Source: JBEIUL01 sp044356865 | GTDB lineage: Bacteria > Planctomycetota > Phycisphaerae > Phycisphaerales > SM1A02 | Direction of reading: 5' to 3' | DNA: 13,983 bases | Assembly: GCA_044356865.1 (NCBI GenBank) | Contig: JBIKVN010000064.1 | Coordinates: forward strand, 1-13,983 | Shown here: positions 5,974 to 12,116 of the stretch, in pieces | How positions within the stretch are numbered: the first letter of the stretch is position 1 | Layout of the letters: every line of letters starts with the position of its first letter | Made by a program: the position numbers and the translations under genes | Notes under the pieces: generated by a model | The model's database searches: none | What the model saw: only the letters and a program-made list of their open reading frames with translations | What the model was told of the DNA's origin: nothing

Positions 5974-7143
5974 TCACTCCATCCCGAGCCAGTCGAGGAT
6001 CGACTGCCGATCGCCATCGAGGTTCGGCGCGGGCCGGGTCGGACCGTCGTCCGCGACGCCCGCGAACTTCATCGGATTTCCCGTCAGCGTCACCGGCCCC
6101 ACGCCGGGATGCTCGACCTTCACCAGCATGTTGCGGGCCGCGAGCTGCGGATCCCGCAGCATCCGCGGCACGTCGAACACCGCCGACACCGGAACGCCGC
6201 GCTCCGACAGCAGACGCTCCCATTCGTCGACGCTGCGGGCCGCAAGCAGCGAGTCCATCTCGGCGTGCAGCGCCTCGAGGTTCGCCGAGCGGTCGCGATT
6301 GGTGCGGAAGCGGGGGTCCTCGGCGAGCCCGGGCTTGCCGAGCGTCTCGGCGATCGCCGCGAACAGCCGGTCGTTCCCCGCGGCGATGCAGATCGTGCCG
6401 TCGCAGGCCTTGAAGAAACCGAACGGGGCCATGTTGGGGTGCCGGCCGCCGGTTCGCGGCACCGGCTTCCCGGTGGTCCCGGTCGCCGTGAGCGGCATCT
6501 CGAGCAGCGACGCCATGCAATCGAGCATGCTCACGTCGACCCGCGAACCGCGGCCGGTCCGTTCACGGCGGAAGAGGGCCGCACAGCTCGCGAAGCCGAG
6601 GTAGACGCCCGCGACGAGATCGGCGATCGACACGCCCACCCGCACGAAATCGTCGCCCTCGCGGCCGGTCTGCGCGACGATCCCGCCGCGGGCCTGCACG
6701 ATCACGTCGTAGGCGGTCTTGAGATGGTCAGGCCCCGTCGCGCCGAAGCCCGAAACCGACGCGAGCGTCAGCCGCGGCCAGCGGCTCGCGAGCACGTCCC
6801 ACCCGAACCCGAGCCGCTCGATCGCCCCGGGCCGGAAGTTCTCGACGAGCACATCGGCCCGGTCGAGCATCCGCTCGAGGATCGCCCGATCGGCGGGCTT
6901 CTTGAGATCGAGCGCGATGCTCTCCTTGCCCGCGTTCGTGGCCGCGAACGAGAGGCTCAAACCGTCCGTGAACGGCCCGACGCCGCGGTACTCGTCGCCC
7001 GCTCCCGGCATCTCGACCTTGATGACCCGGGCCCCGAGCATCGCGAGGTGGTAGGTGCAGAACGGCCCCGCCAACACATGCGAAAGGTCGACGACGAGGA
7101 TGCCCGCAAGCGGCGCAGCGGCGGTATCGGTGCCGGATTCCAT
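5974..7143 (-). CDS. Family III CoA transferase (CaiB/BaiF type)
   Basis: This is a 389-aa protein, typical of the family. The N-terminus LAGILVVDLSHVLAGPFC (about 12-29) and LGARVIKVEMPGAGDEYRG (36-54) are the CoA-binding Rossmann-like part. DLKKPADR (79-86) and VENFRPGAIERLGFG (100-114) are the family signature. Asp175 in VSIADLVAGV matches the catalytic Asp that forms the acyl-CoA anhydride intermediate. GGRHPNMAPFGFFKACDG and the C-terminal HPGVGPVTLTGNPMKF complete the fold. The enzyme moves CoA between carboxylic acids, but the acid cannot be named: family members use formate/oxalate, carnitine, succinate/malate-type or bile acids. The neighbouring gene gives no substrate clue. The start ATG has a TACCAT hexamer 10 nt upstream and no Shine-Dalgarno. 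Cytoplasmic. Confidence 0.92.
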   Translation of the reverse strand: MESGTDTAAAPLAGILVVDLSHVLAGPFCTYHLAMLGARVIKVEMPGAGDEYRGVGPFTDGLSLSFAATNAGKESIALDLKKPADRAILERMLDRADVLVENFRPGAIERLGFGWDVLASRWPRLTLASVSGFGATGPDHLKTAYDVIVQARGGIVAQTGREGDDFVRVGVSIADLVAGVYLGFASCAALFRRERTGRGSRVDVSMLDCMASLLEMPLTATGTTGKPVPRTGGRHPNMAPFGFFKACDGTICIAAGNDRLFAAIAETLGKPGLAEDPRFRTNRDRSANLEALHAEMDSLLAARSVDEWERLLSERGVPVSAVFDVPRMLRDPQLAARNMLVKVEHPGVGPVTLTGNPMKFAGVADDGPTRPAPNLDGDRQSILDWLGME

Positions 7144-7153
7144 CGGACCCGGG

Positions 7154-7159
7154 ATGGTA
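7154..7159 (-). promoter_or_regulatory. Candidate -10 element (TACCAT) for CoA transferase
   Basis: On the minus strand TACCAT lies 10 nt before the ATG, inside the 39-nt gap after the 158-aa gene. It suggests that the CoA transferase has its own promoter with a leader of only a few nucleotides. No -35 box was recognised. Confidence 0.3.
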
Positions 7160-7182
7160 CGGTCGCGACGGCCCCGGCCCGA

Positions 7183-7659
7183 TCATCCATCGCCCGCGAC
7201 GACCGCCGCCACGCCGAACAGGGCGGCGTTCGGGGTGAAGGCCGAGACTCGTTCGGCATCCCGCATGGCCTTCGCGAGCACCGCTCCCGGATGCGAGGTG
7301 ATGCGGGTGCGGTGGTAGACCAGGGCCCACGCGATCGGCAAGGCGTACAGCACGCGTGCCGCAGTCATCGTTCCCGGTTCAGGCTCGATCTGGCTCATGA
7401 GCTTGCCCACCTGCTTCAGCACGGTCAGGGCGTGCAGCGAGGGTTTGCTCTCGAGCAGCACGTCCGACTCGAAGCCGGGCTTGGCCGCGAAGATCGCCGC
7501 GAGCAGCCGGCGGGCCTCGCCGGCGTCCTTGGCGTCGGAGTATTGCATCCGCTGGCTCTGGCCGGAGGGGTCGCGATCTTCTTCCGAACCGTTGCCGGCC
7601 GGCAATTCGATCCCGGAGCGCGGGGCTCCGAACGGGGGGAAATCCTCTGTCTCGTCCAT
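7183..7659 (-). CDS. Hypothetical protein, 158 aa
   Basis: I do not recognise this protein. Residues 1-45 are acidic and low in structure (DETEDF, GSEEDRDPSG). Residues 46-95 look helical (DAGEARRLLAAIFAAK, HALTVLKQVGKLMSQIEPE). Residues 100-118 (ARVLYALPIAWALVYHRTR) and about 144-156 (AALFGVAAVVAG) are hydrophobic and might be buried helices or weak membrane segments. There is no signal peptide. The ATG is backed by a good Shine-Dalgarno GAGGTG five nt upstream. It follows the helix-turn-helix gene on the same strand after 75 nt, in which a TATCTT -10-like hexamer suggests that it can also be transcribed alone. Its role is unknown; pairing with a DNA-binding protein is only positional evidence. 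Confidence 0.7.
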   Translation of the reverse strand: MDETEDFPPFGAPRSGIELPAGNGSEEDRDPSGQSQRMQYSDAKDAGEARRLLAAIFAAKPGFESDVLLESKPSLHALTVLKQVGKLMSQIEPEPGTMTAARVLYALPIAWALVYHRTRITSHPGAVLAKAMRDAERVSAFTPNAALFGVAAVVAGDG

Positions 7660-7664
7660 GCATG

Positions 7665-7670
7665 CACCTC
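7665..7670 (-). promoter_or_regulatory. Shine-Dalgarno GAGGTG fixing the start of the 158-aa gene
   Basis: On the minus strand GAGGTG sits 5 nt before the ATG at 7659. It is one of the best ribosome binding sites in the window and selects this ATG over the out-of-frame ATG 4 bases upstream. Confidence 0.6.
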
Positions 7671-7706
7671 AAGCGGACCGATCGACGCTTTCGGAACGAA
7701 GATCCC

Positions 7707-7712
7707 AAGATA
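7707..7712 (-). promoter_or_regulatory. Candidate -10 element (TATCTT) for the 158-aa gene
   Basis: The minus strand of the 75-nt gap contains an AT-richer patch, GTTTACGGTATCTTGGGATC. TATCTT at 7712-7707 would give a leader of roughly 40 nt carrying the Shine-Dalgarno. No clear -35 is visible. Confidence 0.25.
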
Positions 7713-7734
7713 CCGTAAACGGCCGTCGAGGCGG

Positions 7735-8295
7735 TCAGGCCGGGGTCCACGGGGCCACGCTCGTGAAAAACGAGCGGAGGGCGTCACGGGCGACGGTGTC
7801 GCCGCCGAAATGGCGCATCGAGTGGATCATGAGGTCGACCTCGGCCTGACGGGGCCCGGCTTCCGCCGCCCGGAGGAGGTGCTTGATCCGGTAGTCGCCG
7901 ACCCGCCCCCCGGGGTTCTGGCGGCTGGCCGTATCGGCCCAGGCGATCCAGGCCTGCGCCGCCGCGGCGTCGCGGGCGGTCAGGCGAGTCAACTGCTTCC
8001 AGCCCTCCATCCACGCCTCGAGCGGGGAAAGATCGTCGGTCGAAAGCAGCTTCCGCAGGAGCGCCGTGGGGTTCTCCCACGCCACGGCACGCTCGACATC
8101 CTCGCGGCGGACCCGGATGGACCTTCCGTGCCGCACCCCCGGCAGTTGGCCCTTCGCGCGATATCGATGCAGGGTCCGGACCGAGATCCGGAACTCGCCC
8201 GCGGCCTGCTGCAGCGTGATCTCCTCGCCGGATCCCGCGTTTTCCCCGGCTTTTTGCGGACTTCTTGCACGCTTGCCTTTGGGGGTGGTGCCCAT
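7735..8295 (-). CDS. Helix-turn-helix DNA-binding protein, excisionase/MerR-like fold
   Basis: This is a 186-aa protein. Residues 1-25 are a basic, disordered-looking N-terminus (GKRARSPQK). Residues 26-71 form a helix-turn-helix of the excisionase/HTH_17 type: ITLQQAAGEFRISVRTLHRY, then a short wing RHGRSIRVRREDVERAV. This winged helix binds DNA in phage excisionases and many small regulators. Residues 75-186 are a helical domain with many Trp (WMEGWKQLTRLT, AWIAWADTA) and no recognised family. The ATG at 8295 is preferred over upstream in-frame starts because AAGGA lies 5 nt before it, and because extension to 8514 would cover the crcB promoter and 5' end. It is divergent from the crcB pair across about 90 nt, so it could regulate those genes, its own operon, or neither. 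No integrase or phage gene is nearby. Confidence 0.8.
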   Translation of the reverse strand: MGTTPKGKRARSPQKAGENAGSGEEITLQQAAGEFRISVRTLHRYRAKGQLPGVRHGRSIRVRREDVERAVAWENPTALLRKLLSTDDLSPLEAWMEGWKQLTRLTARDAAAAQAWIAWADTASRQNPGGRVGDYRIKHLLRAAEAGPRQAEVDLMIHSMRHFGGDTVARDALRSFFTSVAPWTPA

Positions 8296-8320
8296 GGAGT
8301 TCCTTTCGTAGGCGGCAGAG

Positions 8321-8326
8321 AGGCTA
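8321..8326 (-). promoter_or_regulatory. Candidate -10 element (TAGCCT) for the HTH gene
   Basis: On the minus strand TAGCCT lies 25 nt before the ATG at 8295, which would leave a leader of about 18 nt containing AAGGA. It lies 44 bp from the divergent crcB -10 candidate. Support is weak because no -35 is clear. Confidence 0.22.
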
Positions 8327-8370
8327 TGCCAAAGGTCGCGCGGCGACAACCGGGCGGGCCGGCCCATCGG

Positions 8371-8376
8371 TATGAT
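8371..8376 (+). promoter_or_regulatory. -10 element (TATGAT) for the crcB pair
   Basis: TATGAT matches the bacterial -10 consensus at 5 of 6 positions. It ends 7 nt before an in-frame GTG (8384), exactly where transcription should start. This points to a leaderless mRNA and means that the ATG embedded in the hexamer (8372) is unlikely to be the start codon. No fluoride riboswitch is visible in the gap. Confidence 0.55.
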
Positions 8377-8383
8377 CGCGCCG

Positions 8384-8761
8384 GTGACCGGATCCGCCTT
8401 CATGATTGCGGTGTTCGCTGCCGGCGGGGGTGCCGGAAGTGCGGCGCGGGCGGCGATTCGCGAGCTGCTGGCCGCCTGCGGCGTTTCGGCGGCGTGGGTG
8501 ATTCTTGGGGTCAATCTGGTCGGGGCGGCGCTGGCCGGTGCGGTCCTCGGTGCGGTGCCCGATCCGGAGTCCTCGGTCCGGATGGTCGCCGTCGCGTTCC
8601 TGTCGGGCTGGACGACCTACAGCGCCTTCTCGACCGACTTCCTCGGGGCGGTGCGCGAGGGCCGGCGCGGTCGGGCGGCGGCGCTCTGGCTCGGGACGAT
8701 CGGGGCGACACCGTTCGTGGCCGGGCTCGCGGCCCGCATCGCCTCGGGAGCGGTGCCGTGA
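8384..8761 (+). CDS. crcB: CrcB/Fluc fluoride channel subunit, first copy
   Basis: This is a 125-aa protein from GTG 8384; alternative starts are ATG 8372 and ATG 8402. Four hydrophobic segments fit the Fluc fold. The family marks are present: GAGSAAR with the conserved Arg (residue 22), GVNLVG with the pore Asn (44), and LSGWTTYSAFST, where the usual TTFSTF has become TTYSAF, so the first pore phenylalanine is Tyr79 and the second, Phe82, is kept. Fluc channels export fluoride as antiparallel dimers, either homodimers or heterodimers from two adjacent genes. A second copy follows with a GTGA overlap (GTG 8758, TGA 8759-8761), so the two subunits should be made together. The gene is divergent from the HTH gene. 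The start is the uncertain point; the family assignment is firm. Confidence 0.85.
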   Translation: MTGSAFMIAVFAAGGGAGSAARAAIRELLAACGVSAAWVILGVNLVGAALAGAVLGAVPDPESSVRMVAVAFLSGWTTYSAFSTDFLGAVREGRRGRAAALWLGTIGATPFVAGLAARIASGAVP

Positions 8762-9144
8762 GCGTCGCGCGGGTCGCGCTCGCCGCGTTCGCCGGCGGGA
8801 TCGCCGGGTCGACCGCGCGGCAGCTCGTGACGCTTTCGGTGGTCGGCGCCGGCGGCCCCGATTTCGCGGCCCGGATGATCGTGAACTCGGTCGGCGGTTT
8901 TCTCGCGGGCCTCTACCTTGCCCGCCGCGAGGCCGAACCGGCGCGATTCGGCCCGTCCGAGCCGCTGATCGCCGCGGGTTTCCTCGGGGGCTTCACCACC
9001 GTCGCCGGTTTCGCGCTCGACGCGGCGCGGGCCTTCGAGGCCTCGGCCTGGCCCACGCTCGCCGCGCTGCTGGTCGTCGACGGCGCGGTCGGGCTGCTGG
9101 CGGCGGCGCTCGGGCATCGGCTCGCCCGCCGGAGGCCTCACTGA
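8758..9144 (+). CDS. crcB: CrcB/Fluc fluoride channel subunit, second copy
   Basis: This is a 128-aa protein starting at GTG 8758 within the overlap with the first copy. It has four hydrophobic segments. The family marks are GGIAGSTAR (conserved Arg21), IVNSVGG (pore Asn43) and GFLGGFTTVAGFALD. In the last, the TTFSTF pore motif is degraded to TTVAGF: the first phenylalanine is Val82, the serine is Ala83, and the second phenylalanine (Phe85) is kept. The two copies are clearly diverged from each other, which is the pattern of heterodimeric Fluc pairs where one subunit contributes a weaker ion track. Protein sits in the inner membrane. Its end overlaps the convergent MFS gene by 7 nt. The frame is open far upstream, but no Fluc sequence lies before 8758. 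Confidence 0.88.
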   Translation: MSVARVALAAFAGGIAGSTARQLVTLSVVGAGGPDFAARMIVNSVGGFLAGLYLARREAEPARFGPSEPLIAAGFLGGFTTVAGFALDAARAFEASAWPTLAALLVVDGAVGLLAAALGHRLARRRPH

Positions 9145-10382
9145 GCCGTCGCGGGTTCCCGCCGTCCCGCCCACCACCACACGATCGCCGACGCGAAGAT
9201 CGTCGCGGGCACCACGCCCATCGCCCAGTCGAAGGCTGACCCGCCGCCGAGCGAGCGTTCGAGCCAGCCGATCAGCGGCACGCTCGGCACGTCGCCGAGC
9301 AGATGGATCAGCGTGGTGCTGGCCGCCACGCCGGTGGCCCGCGTCGCCGCCGGCAGCGCGTTCACGATCTGCGAGTTCACCGGGCCGATGCTGAGTGCGA
9401 GCAGGAACGACGAGATCGCCACCGTCGTCCACACCGCCCATTCCGATTTCGCCAGGACGAGCAGCACGAGGAACGGCGTCGCCAGCAGGCTCGACACCGC
9501 GCAGGTGAACATGAGCCCGCGCCGGTCGCGCCGCCGCCAGCGGTCGCCGATCCAGCCGCCGGCCAGCGTGCCGACGAGGCCGGTGCCGGCGACGATCGCT
9601 CCCACCGTGATCGCGGCCCGCTCGCCGGGAATGCCCTTCGACTGCTCGAGGTACGACGGCGCCCAGACGCCGAGGGCCCCGTAGCCGGCGGTCTGCAGCA
9701 CGTACCCCGCGACCGGCCAGAGGAACGCCCCGTGGGCAAGCTCGCGCACCGCCTCGCCCCAGGGCTTGCGGGCCTGCGCGGCCGGGTCCATCTGGCCGCG
9801 GGGCGGATCGCGCAGGAAGAGGACCACCAGCGCGAGGGCGATGCCCGGAACCCCCGCCACGAGAAACGCGGCCCGCCAGCCGTGGCTCGCGGCGACGAAC
9901 CCGCCGAGGGCGAAGCCGAGCGCGGCCCCGACGGGAATCGCCGCGTTGTAGACCGAAAGCGCCCGCGATCGCCCTTCGGCCGGCACGAGATCCGAGATCA
10001 CCGCCGGCGCGATCGACGCGTACGCCGCCTCGCCGATGCCGGTGATCGCCCGGGCGACGAACAGCGAGACGAACCCGCTCGCCCATCCGCCCGCGGCGGT
10101 CGCGACGCTCCACAGCGCGACCGCCCCGGCCAGCAGCCACATCCGCCGCCCGCGATCGCCGAGCACGCCGAAGACCGGGCTGGCGACGCAGTAGACGATG
10201 ATGAACGCGCTGTAGAGCAGGCCCTGCTGGTCTTTCGTGAGCGCGAGGCCGCCGTCCTCGACCGGTTTCCCGAGCGAGGTGAAGAGGCTCGCGATCACGA
10301 AGCGATCGATGTAATTGAAAAGGTTCACCCCGGTCAGCGCCGCGAGGGTCAGGGCGGCGGGGCGGGGGAGTCCAAGCGGCAT
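9138..10382 (-). CDS. Spinster-like MFS transporter
   Basis: This is a 414-aa protein with about 12 hydrophobic segments and short loops, a major facilitator superfamily transporter. NYIDRFVIA (23-31) is the hallmark of the spinster (Spns) branch. GDRGRRMWL (75-83) is the MFS motif A between helices 2 and 3. ARAITGIGEAAY (110-121) carries the helix 4 Arg and the GIGEA stretch, and GDRWRRRDRRG is the second-half motif A copy. Eukaryotic Spns proteins carry lysophospholipids or sphingosine phosphate; bacterial substrates are mostly unknown. Its ATG lies 13 nt after the purK stop, with GAGG 8 nt upstream, so it is the third gene of the purE-purK transcript. That may be simple read-through rather than a link to purines. 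It overlaps the second crcB gene tail to tail. Confidence 0.9.
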   Translation of the reverse strand: MPLGLPRPAALTLAALTGVNLFNYIDRFVIASLFTSLGKPVEDGGLALTKDQQGLLYSAFIIVYCVASPVFGVLGDRGRRMWLLAGAVALWSVATAAGGWASGFVSLFVARAITGIGEAAYASIAPAVISDLVPAEGRSRALSVYNAAIPVGAALGFALGGFVAASHGWRAAFLVAGVPGIALALVVLFLRDPPRGQMDPAAQARKPWGEAVRELAHGAFLWPVAGYVLQTAGYGALGVWAPSYLEQSKGIPGERAAITVGAIVAGTGLVGTLAGGWIGDRWRRRDRRGLMFTCAVSSLLATPFLVLLVLAKSEWAVWTTVAISSFLLALSIGPVNSQIVNALPAATRATGVAASTTLIHLLGDVPSVPLIGWLERSLGGGSAFDWAMGVVPATIFASAIVWWWAGRREPATAQ

Positions 10383-10395
10383 CGGGGAACCTCGT

Positions 10396-11517
10396 TCAGG
10401 ACGGCAGGGCCGCCGCCTCCGGCCGCGCCGCGTCGACGAGCCGGCGCAGCCCGGCCAGCCGCGGCTCGAGTTCGGCGTCGCTCGCGGCCACGATCGTCGC
10501 GTGGCCGAGCTTGCGGCCGGTTCGCGGCGTTTTTCCGTATCGGTGCAGGTGCACGCCGGGCAGGGAGAGCAGGGTTTCGGGCGCGGGCTCGGCGCCGATC
10601 AGGTTCACCATGCCCGCCGCGCCGCGGGGCGAGGCATCGCCGAGCGGCAGGCCGGCGATCGCCCGCAGGTGGTTCTCGAACTGGCTCGTCACCGCGCCCT
10701 CGATCGTCCAGTGGCCCGAGTTGTGCACGCGGGGCGCCATCTCGTTCGCGACCGTCGTGCCGTCGGCAAGGACGAAGAACTCGACGGCGAGGGCCCCGAC
10801 ATGGCCGAGCCGCCCGGCGATCGCATGGGCATGCCGCAGCGTCGCCTCGGGCCGCCCGTCCGCCCGGATCCGCGACTGCCGCAGGATGCCGCCGACGTGC
10901 TCGTTCTCGACCGGGCCGTAGGCGACAGCCTCGCGCTCCGATCGCATCACGATCGCCGACGCCTCGCGGACGAAGGGCACGAACGCCTCGAGGATGCACG
11001 GCACGCCACCGAGCGACGCGAACGCCGCCTTCGCCTCGGCGAGGCTCGCGACCCGTCGCTGGCCCTTGCCGTCGTAGCCCATCCGCCGCGTCTTGAGCAT
11101 CGCGGGGAAGCCGACGCGGGCGGCCGCCGCGTCGAGGTCGGCGGGCCCGTCGATCGCCGCGAATTCCTGCACCGGCACGCCGCACTCGGCGAAGAACCGC
11201 TTCTCGAGCACGCGATCCTGGGCGATCGCGAGCGAGCGCGGCCCGGGACGCGTGGGAAGTTCGGCGGCCAGGAACTCGGCGACGCTGGCGGGAACGTTCT
11301 CGAACTCGTAGGTCGCGAGGTCGCAGCCGGCGACGAGCCGCTCGAGCGCCGCGCGGTCGTCGAACTTTCCCGTCACCACCTCGCCGACCGCGGACGCCGG
11401 GCACGCGGGATCGGGATCGAGGAACCGGAACGACATGCCGAGCGGGATCCCCGCCAGCCCGAGCATGCGGCCAAGCTGCCCGCCGCCGACGACCGCCACA
11501 CGGACGCCCGAACTCAC
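10396..11517 (-). CDS. purK: N5-carboxyaminoimidazole ribonucleotide synthase (PurK)
   Basis: This is a 373-aa ATP-grasp enzyme of the usual length. It converts AIR, bicarbonate and ATP to N5-CAIR in de novo purine synthesis, in the cytoplasm. GGGQLGRMLGLA (11-22) is the PurK N-terminal signature. EFENVP (71-76), QDRVLEKRFF (100-109), LKTRRMGYDGKGQ (141-153), ILEAFVPF (175-182) and NEMAPRVHNSGHWTIEGA (258-275) are the ATP-grasp and substrate motifs in correct order. The start is GTG at 11517 inside GTGA, overlapping the purE stop by 4 nt, so translation is coupled. The product goes directly to PurE, encoded just upstream. No unusual feature apart from the GTG start. Confidence 0.95.
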   Translation of the reverse strand: MSSGVRVAVVGGGQLGRMLGLAGIPLGMSFRFLDPDPACPASAVGEVVTGKFDDRAALERLVAGCDLATYEFENVPASVAEFLAAELPTRPGPRSLAIAQDRVLEKRFFAECGVPVQEFAAIDGPADLDAAAARVGFPAMLKTRRMGYDGKGQRRVASLAEAKAAFASLGGVPCILEAFVPFVREASAIVMRSEREAVAYGPVENEHVGGILRQSRIRADGRPEATLRHAHAIAGRLGHVGALAVEFFVLADGTTVANEMAPRVHNSGHWTIEGAVTSQFENHLRAIAGLPLGDASPRGAAGMVNLIGAEPAPETLLSLPGVHLHRYGKTPRTGRKLGHATIVAASDAELEPRLAGLRRLVDAARPEAAALPS

Positions 11518-12047
11518 GTCCGGATCTCCGGCCCCTTCGACGGGTCGGGGTGGGCCAGGACCTCGGCGGTCCGGCGGGCCCGATCGGCCTCGAGCGCCTT
11601 CCCGATCTCCGGGTGCGTCGCGGCCAGCAGGCTTGCCGCGAAGAGCGCCGCATTGGTCGCCCCGGCCTTCCCGATCGCGAAGGTCGCCACCGGCACGCCG
11701 CCCGGCATCTGCACGATCGAGAGCAGGCTGTCGACGCCCTGCAGGGCCTTGCTCTCGACCGGCACGCCCAGCACCGGCACCAGCGTCTTCGACGCCACCA
11801 TGCCCGGCAGGTGCGCCGCCCCGCCCGCGCCGGCGATGATCGCCCGCAGGCCGCGCGACCGCGCCGCGGCGGCGTACTCGAAGAGGAGGTCGGGCGTGCG
11901 GTGGGCGCTCACCACCTGCGTCTCGTGCGGCACGCCCAGCGCCTCGAGCGTCTCGGCGGCGTGTCGCATCGTTTCCCAGTCACTGCGGGAGCCCATGATC
12001 ACCCCGACCAGCGGCGCGGGGCTCGGCGTTCGGGACAGGCCGTTCAT
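11514..12047 (-). CDS. purE: N5-CAIR mutase (class I PurE)
   Basis: This is a 177-aa protein, slightly longer than the usual 160-170. It converts N5-CAIR to CAIR, the step after PurK, as a homo-octamer in the cytoplasm. GSRSDW (19-24), SAHRTP (47-52, with the catalytic His49), AGAGGAAHLPGM (72-83), VPVESKALQGVDSLLS (95-110) and IVQMPGGVPVATFAIG (111-126) are class I PurE motifs, and its pairing with purK agrees. The start ATG at 12047 gives a short N-terminal extension (NGLSRTPSPAP) before the fold. It has no Shine-Dalgarno; a TAGCAT hexamer ends 9 nt upstream, so the purE-purK-MFS transcript is probably leaderless. It is divergent from the 279-aa gene. Confidence 0.96.
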   Translation of the reverse strand: MNGLSRTPSPAPLVGVIMGSRSDWETMRHAAETLEALGVPHETQVVSAHRTPDLLFEYAAAARSRGLRAIIAGAGGAAHLPGMVASKTLVPVLGVPVESKALQGVDSLLSIVQMPGGVPVATFAIGKAGATNAALFAASLLAATHPEIGKALEADRARRTAEVLAHPDPSKGPEIRT

Positions 12048-12056
12048 CGGGGGCGG

Positions 12057-12062
12057 ATGCTA
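12057..12062 (-). promoter_or_regulatory. Candidate -10 element (TAGCAT) for purE-purK-MFS
   Basis: On the minus strand TAGCAT matches the -10 consensus at 4 of 6 positions and ends 9 nt before the purE ATG. No Shine-Dalgarno lies between. The same hexamer faces the other way at 12078-12083, giving back-to-back promoters 15 bp apart. No PurR-like operator was recognised. Confidence 0.4.
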
Positions 12063-12077
12063 GCAGCGCGTCCGGGG

Positions 12078-12083
12078 TAGCAT
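12078..12083 (+). promoter_or_regulatory. Candidate -10 element (TAGCAT) for the 279-aa gene
   Basis: TAGCAT lies 33 nt before the ATG at 12117. The leader of about 27 nt includes CGGGAG, a usable Shine-Dalgarno 8 nt before the start. Its closeness to the divergent purE promoter means the two polymerase footprints would overlap. Confidence 0.35.
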
Positions 12084-12116
12084 GCCGAATTCCCCTGCGA
12101 ACCCGGGAGCCGCACC

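Noticed and set aside
7183..8295. Integrative element or prophage remnant around the excisionase-type HTH gene
   Set aside because: No integrase, tRNA, direct-repeat att site or phage gene was seen, and base composition is like the surroundings.
8296..8383. Fluoride riboswitch upstream of the crcB pair
   Set aside because: The gap is only about 90 nt and, by eye, lacks the GG-x-GATGG start and pseudoknot partners of the crcB motif; a -10 box next to the start leaves no leader in which it could lie.
8296..8514. N-terminal extension of the HTH gene to an upstream start
   Set aside because: It would cover the crcB promoter and 5' end, and the ATG at 8295 has a good Shine-Dalgarno.
5863..8757. 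Long plus-strand open frame running into the second crcB gene
   Set aside because: Only the part from 8758 encodes a recognisable protein; the rest is antisense to the CoA transferase, the 158-aa gene and the HTH gene and has Arg/Pro-rich low-complexity composition.
9303..12063. Overlapping long plus-strand frames opposite MFS, purK and purE
   Set aside because: They are shadows of three well-supported minus-strand genes; no domain or start signal is seen.
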